A stretch of DNA of 64,000 nt from Strongylocentrotus purpuratus (Eukaryota; Echinodermata; Echinoidea; Camarodonta; Strongylocentrotidae). The notes beneath the pieces were generated by a model. The model saw nothing but the letters and a program-made list of their open reading frames with translations, ran no database searches and was not told the DNA's origin. The translations under genes and the position numbers were made by a program. Positions 1-10,316 of this stretch are shown one piece after another. The stretch spans positions 37,126,130-37,190,129 of the forward strand of contig NW_022145609.1 in assembly GCF_000002235.5 (NCBI RefSeq). The letters run 5' to 3'. Each line of letters opens with the position of its first letter. The first letter of the stretch is position 1.

Positions 1-151
1 AAAGAAAAAAAAATCATCTTCAAGTTAGCAACTTTGGCACTTTTGATCACTAGGCATTTCAAATATTCTCCACGCTCTCATGACGATAGCTATAGGTAGC
101 GTCCGAACCATCATTTAGATTTGTTTTCCTTCCAATTTTGGTGGGCAACAT

Positions 152-2152
152 CACTGGCGTACCTATGGGGGGGGGCAGGGGGGCAGAGTGCCCCCCCCCC
201 CCTGACGGGCTCCAGGGGGAAAAAAGAAAAAGGGGAAAGAAAAGAAAAGAAAGGGAAAGGAAAGAAAAAGAAAAAAGGAAAAGGAAAGAAAAAAGGAAAG
301 AAAGAGAAAAAAGGAAAAAAAGGAAAGAAAAAAAGGAAGAAGAAGAGAAAAGGAAGAAAAAGGGAAAAGAAAAGGAAAGGAATAAAAATGGGGAAAAAAA
401 ATAAAGAACATGGCCGTAAGCACCGGGGGGGGGGGGCAGTTGACCCCAGATATTTTGAAATCGTACAGTTTTTTTCCTGAAAATGTAGTGTAGCCCTATA
501 CCAAATCCTTCAATTCTACTTTTGAAAATGCAAAAATTACCCTCATGACCAGTTCAGTCGCTCGAACTCCCTTCACTCCTTTTGCTTTTGAGATTCTTCG
601 AAAACTTTTAACGCATTTTTCTCCCTTCCCCCATCAGAAAAATATTCCGCATACGGCCCTGAAAAATTAAAACAAATGAAAATAGGAAAATATAAGTGAT
701 ATAACTAATTTGAAACTCTTCGCTGGCGCGAACTGCTTGCTAGCCTATTTTGTATTAAATGTTTTCACTTCCTCGTCCCCCTGAAAAAAGAAAAGGATTA
801 GTATTGCCTAGAATACAATTGTGCCTGCCCCGACGGGCCCCGACCTGCAACCATGGCAACAATAACACACAATATTATATATGTACCAAATGTTACTAAA
901 AGAGACTAATTCATTTTTCTCGCTCGCAAATAAAATGAATAGACATTGCTTTGGAAACAATTGTGCCCACCCTTGACCTGCAACAATATCATTAAAAATG
1001 GAAGAGTTTTTTCGCCCTCTCGCCAAAAAGGAATTGAATCGCGTTAAACGCGATTGCGTCCATCCTGACCTGCACCAATAAAAACAAGTTTATTTATTAA
1101 TTTCTATTAAAAGAGAATTTATTTTTTTTGCTTGCTCGCTATGCTCGCTCGCCAAAATGGAATTGACACCGCTAACGTGCCCGCCCCAACCTGCAACAAC
1201 CAGTTAATAATTATGTACGAAAAGTTATTCAAAGAAGTTTTGGTGTGCTCGTGCTCGCCAAAACGGAATTAACATCACCTTAGACATGATTGTGTAAGCC
1301 CTGCCCTGCAACAAAAAAATCTGAAATTTATGAACCAATTACCATTACAAAAATTTTGCTCGCTCGCTACGCTCGCTCGCCAAAATAGAAATAACACCGC
1401 TTTTAATAATCACGTCCCTGACATGGAACAATTAAACCAAGTTTATATACCATATTTTCCCTATAAAAAGAAGTGATTTTTTTTTTCTCGCTCGCTACGC
1501 TCGCTCTCCAAAATATAATTAACACCGCTTTTAATAATCACATCCCTGACATGGAACAATGAACCCAAGTTTTATGTACCATATTTTCCCTATAAAAGAA
1601 AAGTGATTTTTTTTTTCGCTCGCTACGCTCGCTAGCTCGTGGAATTATGTGCCCACCACTAACCTGCTACAATATCATTAAAAAGAGAAATGTAGGGGGT
1701 TGCCTGCCCGCCAAAATGGGATTGACATTTAAACACGATTGTGCCCGCCCCCTATACCTGCAACAATGAAACAAATTTTATATAGCAATTCATTGAGAGA
1801 AAGATGTATTTTCGCTCGCTAGCTAAAATGGGTATAAAATCACCCTAAACACAATATTGTTCCCGCGCCCTGCATGGGACAATTATTGAACCAAGTTTAA
1901 GTGGCAATTATTAAAAAAGAAGTGATTTTTTTCTTGCTCGCTACACTAGTTTGCAAAAAAATGAAATTAACGTCGCTAACAATTGAATGTTCCCACCCCC
2001 CAACTTGCAACAATACCAGTTTATATACCAAACGTTACTTCAAGATTTTTTTTTGCTCGCTCGCTCGCTCGCCAGAAGTGAAAATTAGCATCGCCTTTTT
2101 TGTTTGTTTCGGTCGCTTGCCCCCCTGACGGAGTACCCCAGGTACGCCACTG
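152..2152 (+). mobile_element. Nonautonomous hAT-type element, copy 1 (2.0 kb)
   Basis: The left end reads CACTGGCGTACC and the right end, inverted, CAGTGGCGTACC. It is flanked by perfect 8-bp duplications GGCAACAT at 144-151 and 2153-2160. Termini of this type and 8-bp duplications are hallmarks of the hAT superfamily. It encodes no transposase. Inside, a GGAAAA-type polypurine tract (about 212-392) is followed by a degenerate satellite (about 770-2110) of GCTCGC-rich units. The long Lys/Arg or Phe/Ser open frames across the purine tract are composition artefacts. Confidence 0.88.
770..2110 (+). repeat. Degenerate ~100-bp satellite inside hAT copy 1
   Basis: Recurring units contain CTCGCTCGC, then CAAAATGGAATTRACAYCGC, then a GTGCCCGCCC-like stretch, ACCTGCAACAAT, and an AT-rich end resembling ACCAAATGTTACTAAAAGAG. 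Roughly a dozen units follow one another at about 80-120 bp spacing. The matching array in copy 2 occupies about 50870-52190 with the same order of units, so the array moved with the element. Confidence 0.75.
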
Positions 2153-2160
2153 GGCAACAT

Positions 2161-3540
2161 CACTCCAATTATATAATTTCTCTTTTTTTTAAGGCAGATT
2201 TTGTTTTTCTCCCAATATGACTGGTTATACGCACCCGCATCCAGAAAAGGCGTCGAAATAGTGTCTTTTTCAGCTGTATATACGGCATGGTCGGCGTTTT
2301 CCTTTAATAAAAGAGGTGTTTTTCAAGCACTGATCGCACAAAAACACAAAAAAAGAGTCCATTTCCATTTCAGATAAATTATGTTTATACTGTACAAAAA
2401 AAAATCCTTTTTATACTGTTGTATCCAAATATATTATTATGAAGAATTACCGTCACCTTTAACTTTTTTCTATATCGAAAAATCTATTTTTTTCTCCCAA
2501 ATTACAGAATTGTATCACAATTTGTATACTTGATTGAATATATTAGTTTGGATACTTATGAAAAATATTTTAAAGATAAGTGTCTGTGTTTAAAATGTAT
2601 GAGAAAATGTACTATGATTATATTGTAAGAATAATTATGTTCCTCTTCATCATTTTGCATATGAAATAAGACCAAAAAAAAATTCTTTTTTAAATCTTCG
2701 GCTGGCAGCGAGCCGGTAAGTAGGGGGAGGTCGGTGACACGACATTTGCTCCTGCGACAATTCTCGCTACCCTAAATAGGTACGAAAATCTCGAAATTCG
2801 CGAGACGAGGTAATTTTCACTCTCTCGGGTCGTCACTACAACTTCCGGTATAGAGTCCCATCCCGCTGGCGCTAGCGCCTGTGTTCGCTGTGCAGAGTTT
2901 TCACGCACGCTAAAATCGATGCCAATCAGTGTAATTTGTACAGATTATAATATGCAATGGAAAGCTTCGGGCAGAATTAGTGACTTTAGCACAAAAGGCC
3001 GTTAAACTATACCGTGAAAGAGAGGGTTGTGATCACGAACGCCTGCACAGGAAGCTGTAATGTCGAAAAGCTATCCCATAATGCAATGCGCGTTTTCAGG
3101 ATTTTCCCCGGATCTCGGCAGAATCGCTATTTGGGGTAGCGAGAATTGCTCCGGGCTTTATTTCGTCTAAGATGTAGGGTTAGGGTTAGGGTTTCAATAG
3201 GGTTTTATGTTAGGTTTAGGGTTAGGTTTAGGGTAGGGTATAGTGTTGAATCCAGGGTTGAAGTTAGCCATTCGATTAGTGTATGAAATTTACAGCGGAG
3301 CAATTGTCGCCGGAGCAAATGTCATGGAATCGGGAGGTCGCGTTGCGTTGGTGTTGTGTAGTTCCCCCCCCCCCCATCCCCCCACTCCGGGGGGCGTTAT
3401 TTTTTTTTCGGCGGCCCAGATTGGGGTAAGGTGCGTGTTGAGCCTATGGGAAAGTTTAGGGTTAGGGTTAAATCAAGACCCCTTTAAAAAAAAAAAAAAA
3501 AAAACCCCAATCTGTGCCGCATATGAACAAATTTCGGGCA
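2161..3540. repeat. Left intergenic stretch with telomere-like motifs and an inverted repeat
   Basis: AT-rich sequence to about 2690. Then 2757-2780 and 3128-3150 are inverted copies of a motif containing GGTAGCGAGAATTG. At 3172-3246 and 3455-3472 there are runs of TAGGGT/TTAGGG that decay into variants. At 3298-3322 GAGCAATTGTCGCCGGAGCA follows; a related motif occurs at 2742-2765 (inverted) and 20152-20172. This looks like an interstitial dispersed repeat, not a chromosome end. Confidence 0.6.
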
Positions 3541-4660
3541 TCTGCTAAACGCGGACTCGCTCCGCGGTCTACAACACGTGAAATCTTCTTTGAAAATGCG
3601 CTAAGTGTGCAAAGAAATGCTCCTACAATGAAAAGAAACCTTGATTTCACATCAGCTCGGGTGGAAATCACATATTTAATTACTGTTCTTTCCATTGAAA
3701 CCAATTTCGAAGTGATTTGTTCACTGGAAATTAGGGCCTTTTCGTCTTCAAAAGGGGACAACAATCATTTACTTTGTGAATTCTCTATGGAGGTCACGTG
3801 AAAATTCGCCTTTTTGACCGGGGTTGTGTACTTCAAAGAGCTAATGCTCGTAACTGCGACTTGTTATTGGGCCAGCTCGGGCGCCAAAACAAAGGATATG
3901 TAATCCCCTATCGTCTGATGTTACACATAATTTGATTGGTTGTCGAGAAATTAGGGCCAATTTCAATCCAATAAAAAGAAGCTTTCTGAAATGTACGCAT
4001 CGACCTCCGTAATTTATGCATTGTGCGTAAGCGAAGTTTTTACACAGCGGACAATGAGGCTTACACACCGTGCTCGCAGCCGTGCGTATTTCGACTGCCA
4101 AATTTGACTCAGCTCTGCGGCGATGGAAAAGACACATTTTATGTTGATTTCAGCAATTTACTGAAGGGAATTTAGATATTATGGACGATCTTTTATAGAA
4201 AAGGTGTGTGGGGATTAGATTATATCTCTCACGAGACACTGAATTCTTTAGTTTTCCTGAAATTTAGCAAATTAATGGCACTCTGCACTCGCTTTATGAG
4301 CAGATCTAAATATTCATGGTCGATCTGCTAGTGAAGGAATCGCGTATTCATATTGCAGGGTGATCCCACCCATCTTAGACGGAGGGATGACAATGGACTG
4401 CATTGTGATGTGCATCTGCATCTACTAGACTAACATAATTATATAATTTCTTGATTTGTTTTCTTTTTTTTCGGGAGAAGAAGAGGGAAGAGAGAGAGAG
4501 AGAGAGAGACAGAGAGAGACAGAGAGAGAGAGTTAACAAGTCACGCTCACATAGCGGTGTTGACATTCACACTCTCACCAGTTTTCTACGATAAACCCCT
4601 ATTTCATAAAAATCGACGAGTCCGGTACCTTGGTGTTACGCTCTAGTGCACTCGAACGTT
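3541..4660. other. No gene recognised; GA microsatellite
   Basis: Short open frames at 3514-3801 (+) and 3841-4137 (-) match nothing I recognise and lack codon-level signs of coding. A (GA)n tract lies at about 4488-4532. Nothing else is evident. Confidence 0.5.
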
Positions 4661-5134
4661 CGTCGTCTGTGTGGGAGGTACACAAAATGCCTCATTGATC
4701 TTTTGGCCGAATGTGGGTCAAATTTGTTCATATGCAGAAGAAAATAACGCCTCCGGGGGGGGGGGGGGGACTCAGAAAACGGAGGGATACCAAGCGTGTT
4801 CCCAAACACTCCGGCTCGTAACTAAAGAAAAAATTTTACCAGTATTGACTTTACACACCGGACTTTTGCTGAAACTAGGGGGGGGGTGCTGAAAAAGGCT
4901 CGTATAACAAAAGAAAAAGGTCGCCCCGTATTGACTTTACACACCGGACTTTTGCTGAAAGGGGAGGGTCACTGGGAACATGCATATGCGTACCATAAAT
5001 AACACTGAGTGGGGGGGGGCGGGGGGAGCGGGGGAGCGGGGGTAGCGGGGGGAGCGGGGGAGCGGGGGGAGCGGGGGGAGCGGGGGGAGCGGGGGGAGCG
5101 GGGGGAGCGGGGGGAGTCCAAAATTAAATCGGAT
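4661..5134. repeat. G-rich minisatellite region
   Basis: A ~25-bp direct repeat containing TTTACACACCGGACTTTTGC occurs at about 4848-4875 and 4934-4960. From about 5010 to 5116 there is a minisatellite of GGGGGGAGC-type 9-bp units. Long G runs occur at about 4756-4769. No gene. Confidence 0.8.
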
Positions 5135-5465
5135 TCTGGACTACAGAAAGTAGACCATAAAGTCACCGAACTGTGGATCACAAGGTCCGCGGTTCAAGTC
5201 TCGCCCCGGCACTATAATTGTATGTCCTTTAGCAAGACAATGATCTACCGAACATTGCCATGTGTAATGGGTACCCGGTAGGATGCGAAAGGTTAATTTG
5301 GTTAGATGAACAAGACATTAGTATGCGCTTGTAAATATGATGCCTGGCTGGAATGCTCCCCATGGAGTGGAGAATGTGCATACAATGTGTGAGGGTAAGT
5401 CTGAGAGGGCCTGCGGTCCTGAAAAGCGCTACACTAGAACGAACTATTATAATAAAGAGGAATGG
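5135..5465 (+). mobile_element. tRNA-derived SINE copy
   Basis: GGTTCAAGTCTCGCC near 5193-5207 resembles a polymerase III B box within a tRNA-like 3' half (CCGCGGTTCAAGTCTCGCCC then CGGCACT). It is followed by a body shared with 61731-61960: TTAGCAAGACAATGATCT and GGGTACCCGGTAGG. A TTATAATAAAG tail closes it near 5460. The A box is degenerate, so this is a SINE, not a working tRNA. Confidence 0.7.
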
Positions 5466-5569
5466 TAGGGATATGAGAAAACCTCCCATTCTCTTGTAGG
5501 AAAATCGTGGTTAAACAATATTCCTTGCATTCGAAAGTATTGGGAGGGTGGGGGGGGGGGGGGGGGGAC

Positions 5570-5890
5570 TCAGAAAATTTAGCCATGAAGATATTTTTAT
5601 AGAGGCTAGAATAATGAATATGTATTTTTCTGTATAAGGTAAGGCCTATAGTATACTCATTTTAGAAGCATAGAGTTTATATGTTTAGTTTATATGTAAA
5701 AGGGGGCACTTTTGGGGTACTTGAAAAAGTGGGGGCGCCGCCTCTGCATTTGAGGAATTCCTTCCTTCAGAAAATTCAGCCATATGGAATTTTTTATAGA
5801 GCCTATTGAATAATGAATATGTATGGGAAAAGCCTATAGTATACCTTTTAGAGGCATATAGAGTTTATATGTTTAGAATCAAAAGTTGTA
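5570..5890 (+). repeat. Diverged tandem duplication, ~190-bp spacing
   Basis: Sequence at about 5573-5700 (CAGAAAATTTAGCCAT ... TAATGAATATGTAT ... GCCTATAGTATAC ... GAGTTTATATGTTTAG) recurs at about 5764-5878 with small changes. No gene. A 21-G run lies just before it. Confidence 0.75.
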
Positions 5891-6042
5891 TAAAAATGTA
5901 AATGTTATTAAAAAGATATCGACCCTCAAAAGATAAAACTTTAAGTTTGTTTCTTTCTTCCTTTCCCCCTTTTTTTAAGGGGGGGGGGTGAAAGGATTTT
6001 TTTTAGGGGACAGCAGCCCCTAAACATCCCTGTCAGTACGCT

Positions 6043-6128
6043 ATTTGAATACTTGCCTTACTTTATTTAAATGATATTATATCACCGTATATAATATTAT
6101 TCAAATAAAGTAAGGCCTGTATTCAAAT
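6043..6128. repeat. Strong inverted repeat (hairpin)
   Basis: ATTTGAATACTTGCCTTACT at the left is matched by an inverted AGTAAGGCCTGTATTCAAAT at the right, with arms of about 30 bp around a ~25-bp AT-rich centre. Probably a small fold-back element. Confidence 0.8.
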
Positions 6129-6689
6129 GATTCTTGAACACAAAAAGTGCATTATGAATTTTCTATTGTGTATATTTTCGGCTCTATTGAATACCCCGGC
6201 TCGATCTGCTCGTTTACGGTTCTCACATCATTCGAGCAGGGGCGGCGGAGCGACTTCCAAAGTGTGTGGGGGGGGGGGGGGGGGGGGAGAGGCATCAACA
6301 AAAAAGGGCACCTGCAAAGGGAAATCTCAAGACGAAAATATACAATTTTATAGACTTTGGTATATACCTCTACATTGTGATTACATTATCAGGGATGATT
6401 TCAATATTTGTTTATACATCTTATAAAATATTTGCAGCCGGAGGTGTGTTGCGAGTGAGCGAAGCGAGGGATGATTAATTTTAACATTTATGAAGTCGCA
6501 GTGCGATAAATTACATCTTATAAAGAGGGGGGGGGGGGTCGTGGTGGGGGTGTAAGCACATTCTCTACCAGAAGACTGAAAAGACCTTTGATAAGTAACA
6601 TAATTATCTCATCAATAAAATGTGAGCGAGGTTTGGAGTAAATTGCTCTTAGTCGCTTTAAATTAGGGGCACGTTTAATGATGAGAGGG

Positions 6690-7490
6690 AAATGGAACAC
6701 TTATCGAAAGGGATAAGATACTTATTAGAAAAGAAAAGGAACACGTTTCAAAGTACAAACGGTTATTATCAGAGGTGAAAATGGGGCACTTCTTACACCT
6801 GAAAAGAGGCACTCACCACAGATGAAAAAGTTGCTTATGAGACTCGGAAATGGGCATTTGTCGACGGAACAGGGGCGCCCATCAGATTTCGATAGGGGCA
6901 TTTATTAGAGGTGAAAAGGGGTATTTATGAAAAGGGGATAGGTCCCTTATTAGAAAGGAAAAGGGGCACGTATCATTGTTAAAAGGGAAATCATCAGAGG
7001 TGAAAAGGGTCACTTATCGCACCTGAAAAGGGGCACTGACCGGATATAAAAAGGAAAAAGTGGCACTTCTAATAAAGAGAAATGTGCAATTATTAATGAA
7101 AGAAACGGGGCACCGATCAGATTTTAATAGGAGCATTTATCGGAGGTTTAAGGAAGCTTTTATGAGGAGGGGAAGTGGCTCTTATCTAAAAGAAAAATAG
7201 GCACATGTTAAAAGGAAAGGGCACGTGTCAAAATAAAAGGGGCAGTCATCAGGAGGGGAAGGGGCACTTATCAAAGTAAAATGAGCATCTCTCAGATTTA
7301 AAAAGGGGCAATTTTCGGAGGTAAAAGGAGCACTTATCTGAAGTGAAAAGGAGTAACTTCTCGTACCTGACTGGGGCACTTATGAGAATGAAATATGGAC
7401 ACTTATTGCAAAGGAAAGTGGAAACTTGTCGAAAGAAAAGGGGCACGTGTCAAAATAAAAGGGGCACTTATCGGAGGTAAAGCAGGTGTA
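6690..7490 (+). repeat. Degenerate minisatellite of AAAGGGGCACTTATC units
   Basis: About 800 bp in which AAAAGGGGCACTTATC-like phrases recur every ~25-35 bp, interleaved with phrases such as AGAGGTGAAAAGG and TCAAAATAAAAGG. Units are strongly diverged and their order is irregular. Short open frames across it mirror the repeat and are not considered genes. Confidence 0.75.
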
Positions 7491-7679
7491 AGCATTAACA
7501 ACTGAATACATAAATAAAATAAAATAACGATAACATTCTATTTTTGAAGGCGCCCCTTTGATTTAAAACCTGCCGGGGGAGGCCTACAACAAGGAGCAAA
7601 TAGTTGTTGTTTGTGTTTAAGATACATAACAAATTTGACGGGGGAAATGGCCCTGTGCCCCTTTCCCAAAATGAATCAG

Positions 7680-7990
7680 CCACATATTTTGAAAAAGTTC
7701 TCTCTCCCTCTTTTATTCTCGCTCTCTCCTTTTCCCTACCCATCCTCTCCGTATATTTCTGTCTCTTCTTTCTCCATCCTCATTATTCCCACTCCTCGTC
7801 TTTTCCCACTCTCCCCCTCTCTACTTCTCATACACTCCCAACCTAACCCCCTTTTCCTCTCTCTCTCTCTCTCTCTACTTTTCTTTCTCCTCTCACCCCC
7901 ACTCTCTCCATATCCCTTTCTTGTTCATCCCTTCATTTTATTTATCATACCTCCCCACGCCCCCCCCCCTCTCTCTCTCTCTCTCTTTAT
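7680..7990 (+). repeat. Polypyrimidine (CT-rich) tract
   Basis: About 300 bp of nearly pure C/T on the plus strand, including (CT)n runs at about 7857-7875 and 7970-7987. The open frames here (Ser/Leu/Pro/Phe-rich) are a composition effect. Confidence 0.85.
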
Positions 7991-9060
7991 CACAGTGGAC
8001 ACTACAAACAAAGCCTGCAAGAAATGTGTTTTACGAAAAAAAATCATGATAGCATAATATATTTCCATGTTAGCCTTCCAATCCATCACTGTCAACAATA
8101 TGCAGTATGAGAGCTAATTTCACATAAATTGAATAAACTTATCACTTATAACCTTCACAATGTTTGAAACAAGTGGCATTAAACAACCCTTTTCCAAATA
8201 CTGCAGGCATCAGTGTTAATTTATAGAACTTTTTACACCTCTTCATAAATTTGGGCATAAAATTTTGTAATAATACTGCAGAGTTACACAAGTATTAACC
8301 CTTCGCCGAAGACTTATAAATCACAATGATGATTAGTTTGAGGTCGGTTTACCTGTAGAGTCGATCAATTGGTAAATATGTTTGTTTCTTCTTATTTACA
8401 TAATATGTACAAAATAAACAGTATATTTCCCTCGCAATCAAACAAAATTGAGGTAATTTACAGTGTTGGCCCAAGTCAAGAAATCAAAATATAGATTTCC
8501 TGTATTTCATATCGTTGTGATACATAATGACACAACCCTAGAAAGACAACCCCACAGGACCTTGCTTTCAAAAGACAGAATTTTTTGAGGAATCCAAAGT
8601 TTGATTTTGATTTTGATTTTTTAGATTTTTCCCCTTATGTATCAAACAGTTGATACATTTCTGAGGCTACACCAAAATATAATGTCACCCAAATAAAAGG
8701 GTTTTGGAGCTTCGCATGCAAATTTATAGACAACAAGGGGAGAGATTTTAGAATGAATTCTCGTTGTATCGGTGAGGTCGGATCGACTCTTTAGAGAACC
8801 CATGTTGAGCACAGCAGGCTAGTAACCACACAACTCACAAATAACTGCCAAGCAAAACACTGTACTGTTTCAAGTAAAACCCTGTTCAAGAATGAAATGG
8901 TTAAAATTACCAGCCCCCCCCCCCCCCAGGGGCGTATCCCGAATGATCACATGAAATTATTCAATGAATCATCTTGAACCATCAACACATTAATACTTAT
9001 TAATAAATATACTGCTGCATAATTACGATCAACACCTGTAGTGGGGTTTCAATGAATGAT
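7991..9060. other. AT-rich intergenic stretch, no gene
   Basis: No open frame, repeat family or RNA gene recognised apart from a short TTTTGATTTTGATTTT run near 8611 and a C run at about 8914-8928. Confidence 0.5.
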
Positions 9061-9075
9061 TACAGAATCACAATG

Positions 9076-9240
9076 TGGATAGCTCAGTCGGTAGAGCAGT
9101 GGTCTGCGCTAGTGCCCTTTGGTAAGGCATTAATCATTAATACCAGGTCCCTCGGAGAGGACCTAAAGCCGTCGGCCGTCTGGTTGCTTACTTACAAGCA
9201 TTTATGCTTTCTTAGCAGTCAGGTAAAATAACCACCACCA
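9076..9240 (+). mobile_element. tRNA-derived SINE with intact A box
   Basis: GTGGATAGCTCAGTCGGTAG at 9077-9096 is a clear tRNA-like 5' half with an A box. The expected tRNA 3' half does not follow. Instead comes a body with GGTCCCTCGGAGAGGACCTA and CTGGTTGCTTACTTACAAGC. The same body occurs inverted at 63320-63390. An anticodon arm and acceptor stem cannot be closed, so it is not a functional tRNA. Confidence 0.75.
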
Positions 9241-9733
9241 ACCAATTCTAACTTTTTTTAATTAAAAAAAAAAAAATTGGTTAGGGAAGCAGGGGTAATA
9301 ACATGCCCCTTTCCCAAGAGAAATATGAAAATATACCCAAACTTCCTTATCATGCATAAATACTCAAATACTAGCAGGAATGAAACTGATGTTCCACTAA
9401 GGTAGGAGGATCAAATCAGCTGGTTTTTGTGACATAAAATTAAAATTAAATCAAAACCTGTACGGAGCTTATTTACATTTTGTTTAACTTAGAAGGAGAA
9501 ATTGGATTTACATAGAAAATTGGCATTGATATGCATCGAGGTTGAAAGAGCAATGGCGAGATGCAGTCTACTAGGACCCTACCCCTATACTAATCTGCTA
9601 CTACATGTGCCTGACCTAGCGCTTGATTTAAAAATAAATACCAGTAATCAAAAAGTCTTTGGCTAGGCAAGCCCCAAGATATGTGTGCAGCTAGCTAGAT
9701 ACTATCAGAAAACGTACTGTCTGTTAAGAGCCA

Positions 9734-10136
9734 GAGGCCGTATTCAATTCAGTACGCAGATCAAATTAATATTTTTACTAAGAATCGTCATTGGCTTAGT
9801 AATATGTCTCAACTCCTATTCAGATCATACCTCAGCATTCTACTTCAGCAAAAGACTTACTGATAAGCATTGTGACATCACATGGTTAATCTAAACTATG
9901 CAAAATTAATGCGTCGCATTATTAATTGTGCGCGGCTTAAGGTAACTGCTTATGATAACCATACGACTGCCGATATGGACCTCCAAAATAATTGGCTTCA
10001 GTCTGCAAGGGAACGTCTTAAAGGTAAAATGATTAGCCAAAAGCTCCAACTGAATATCATATTTGGCCAAGTATTTTATCTAAGCCAAGAAAACTTACCT
10101 AATTCTGACATAGGTATTGAATTGAATACCGGCCCT
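9734..10136. mobile_element. Candidate 400-bp fold-back element
   Basis: The left end AGGCCGTATTCAATTCAGTA is matched inverted at the right end (TATTGAATTGAATACCGGCC). An inner pair, GGCTTAGTAA and CTAAGCCAA, extends the inverted homology. This resembles a MITE. The 144-codon open frame at 9882-10316 overlaps it and has no recognisable domain, so I treat it as noncoding. Confidence 0.65.
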
Positions 10137-10316
10137 GAAGGGCATTATCTCTGGGTAAAAATATCAGCGTCAACGCCGTTCCGGCTTTTTGCGGATGATA
10201 TAGAGAATTTGTGCATACATCCGCAGCATCAGACCAACCAACATTGTCATCATGTGCATGACTTTTATTTTATAAGCAGCATTGCATCACATGCAGTGAA
10301 GGAAAATTGGAAATGA

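Noticed and set aside
121..480. Lys/Arg-rich open frames across the purine tract (also 50093-50596)
   Set aside because: They are the translation of a GGAAAA polypurine tract inside a mobile element, open in several frames at once, with no start context or domain.
3172..3246. Chromosome end (telomere)
   Set aside because: TTAGGG units are few, degenerate and flanked on both sides by ordinary sequence.
3514..3801. 95-codon plus-strand ORF
   Set aside because: No recognisable domain; the overlapping minus-strand frame is equally open, indicating chance.
4661..5134. CRISPR-like array of regular G-rich repeats
   Set aside because: The units are a contiguous 9-bp minisatellite without spacers, in a eukaryotic context.
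5160..5215. tRNA gene
   Set aside because: Only the 3' half is tRNA-like, and it runs into the shared SINE body.
7604..8057. 148-codon Ser/Leu/Pro-rich ORF
   Set aside because: Composition artefact of a CT-rich tract.
9076..9150. Functional tRNA gene
   Set aside because: A clear A box is present, but no B box, anticodon arm or acceptor stem can be completed; the continuation is a SINE body found elsewhere.
9882..10316. 144-codon plus-strand ORF
   Set aside because: Longest isolated frame in the left third, but it overlaps a fold-back element, shows no recognisable domain and has no supporting splice or conservation evidence.
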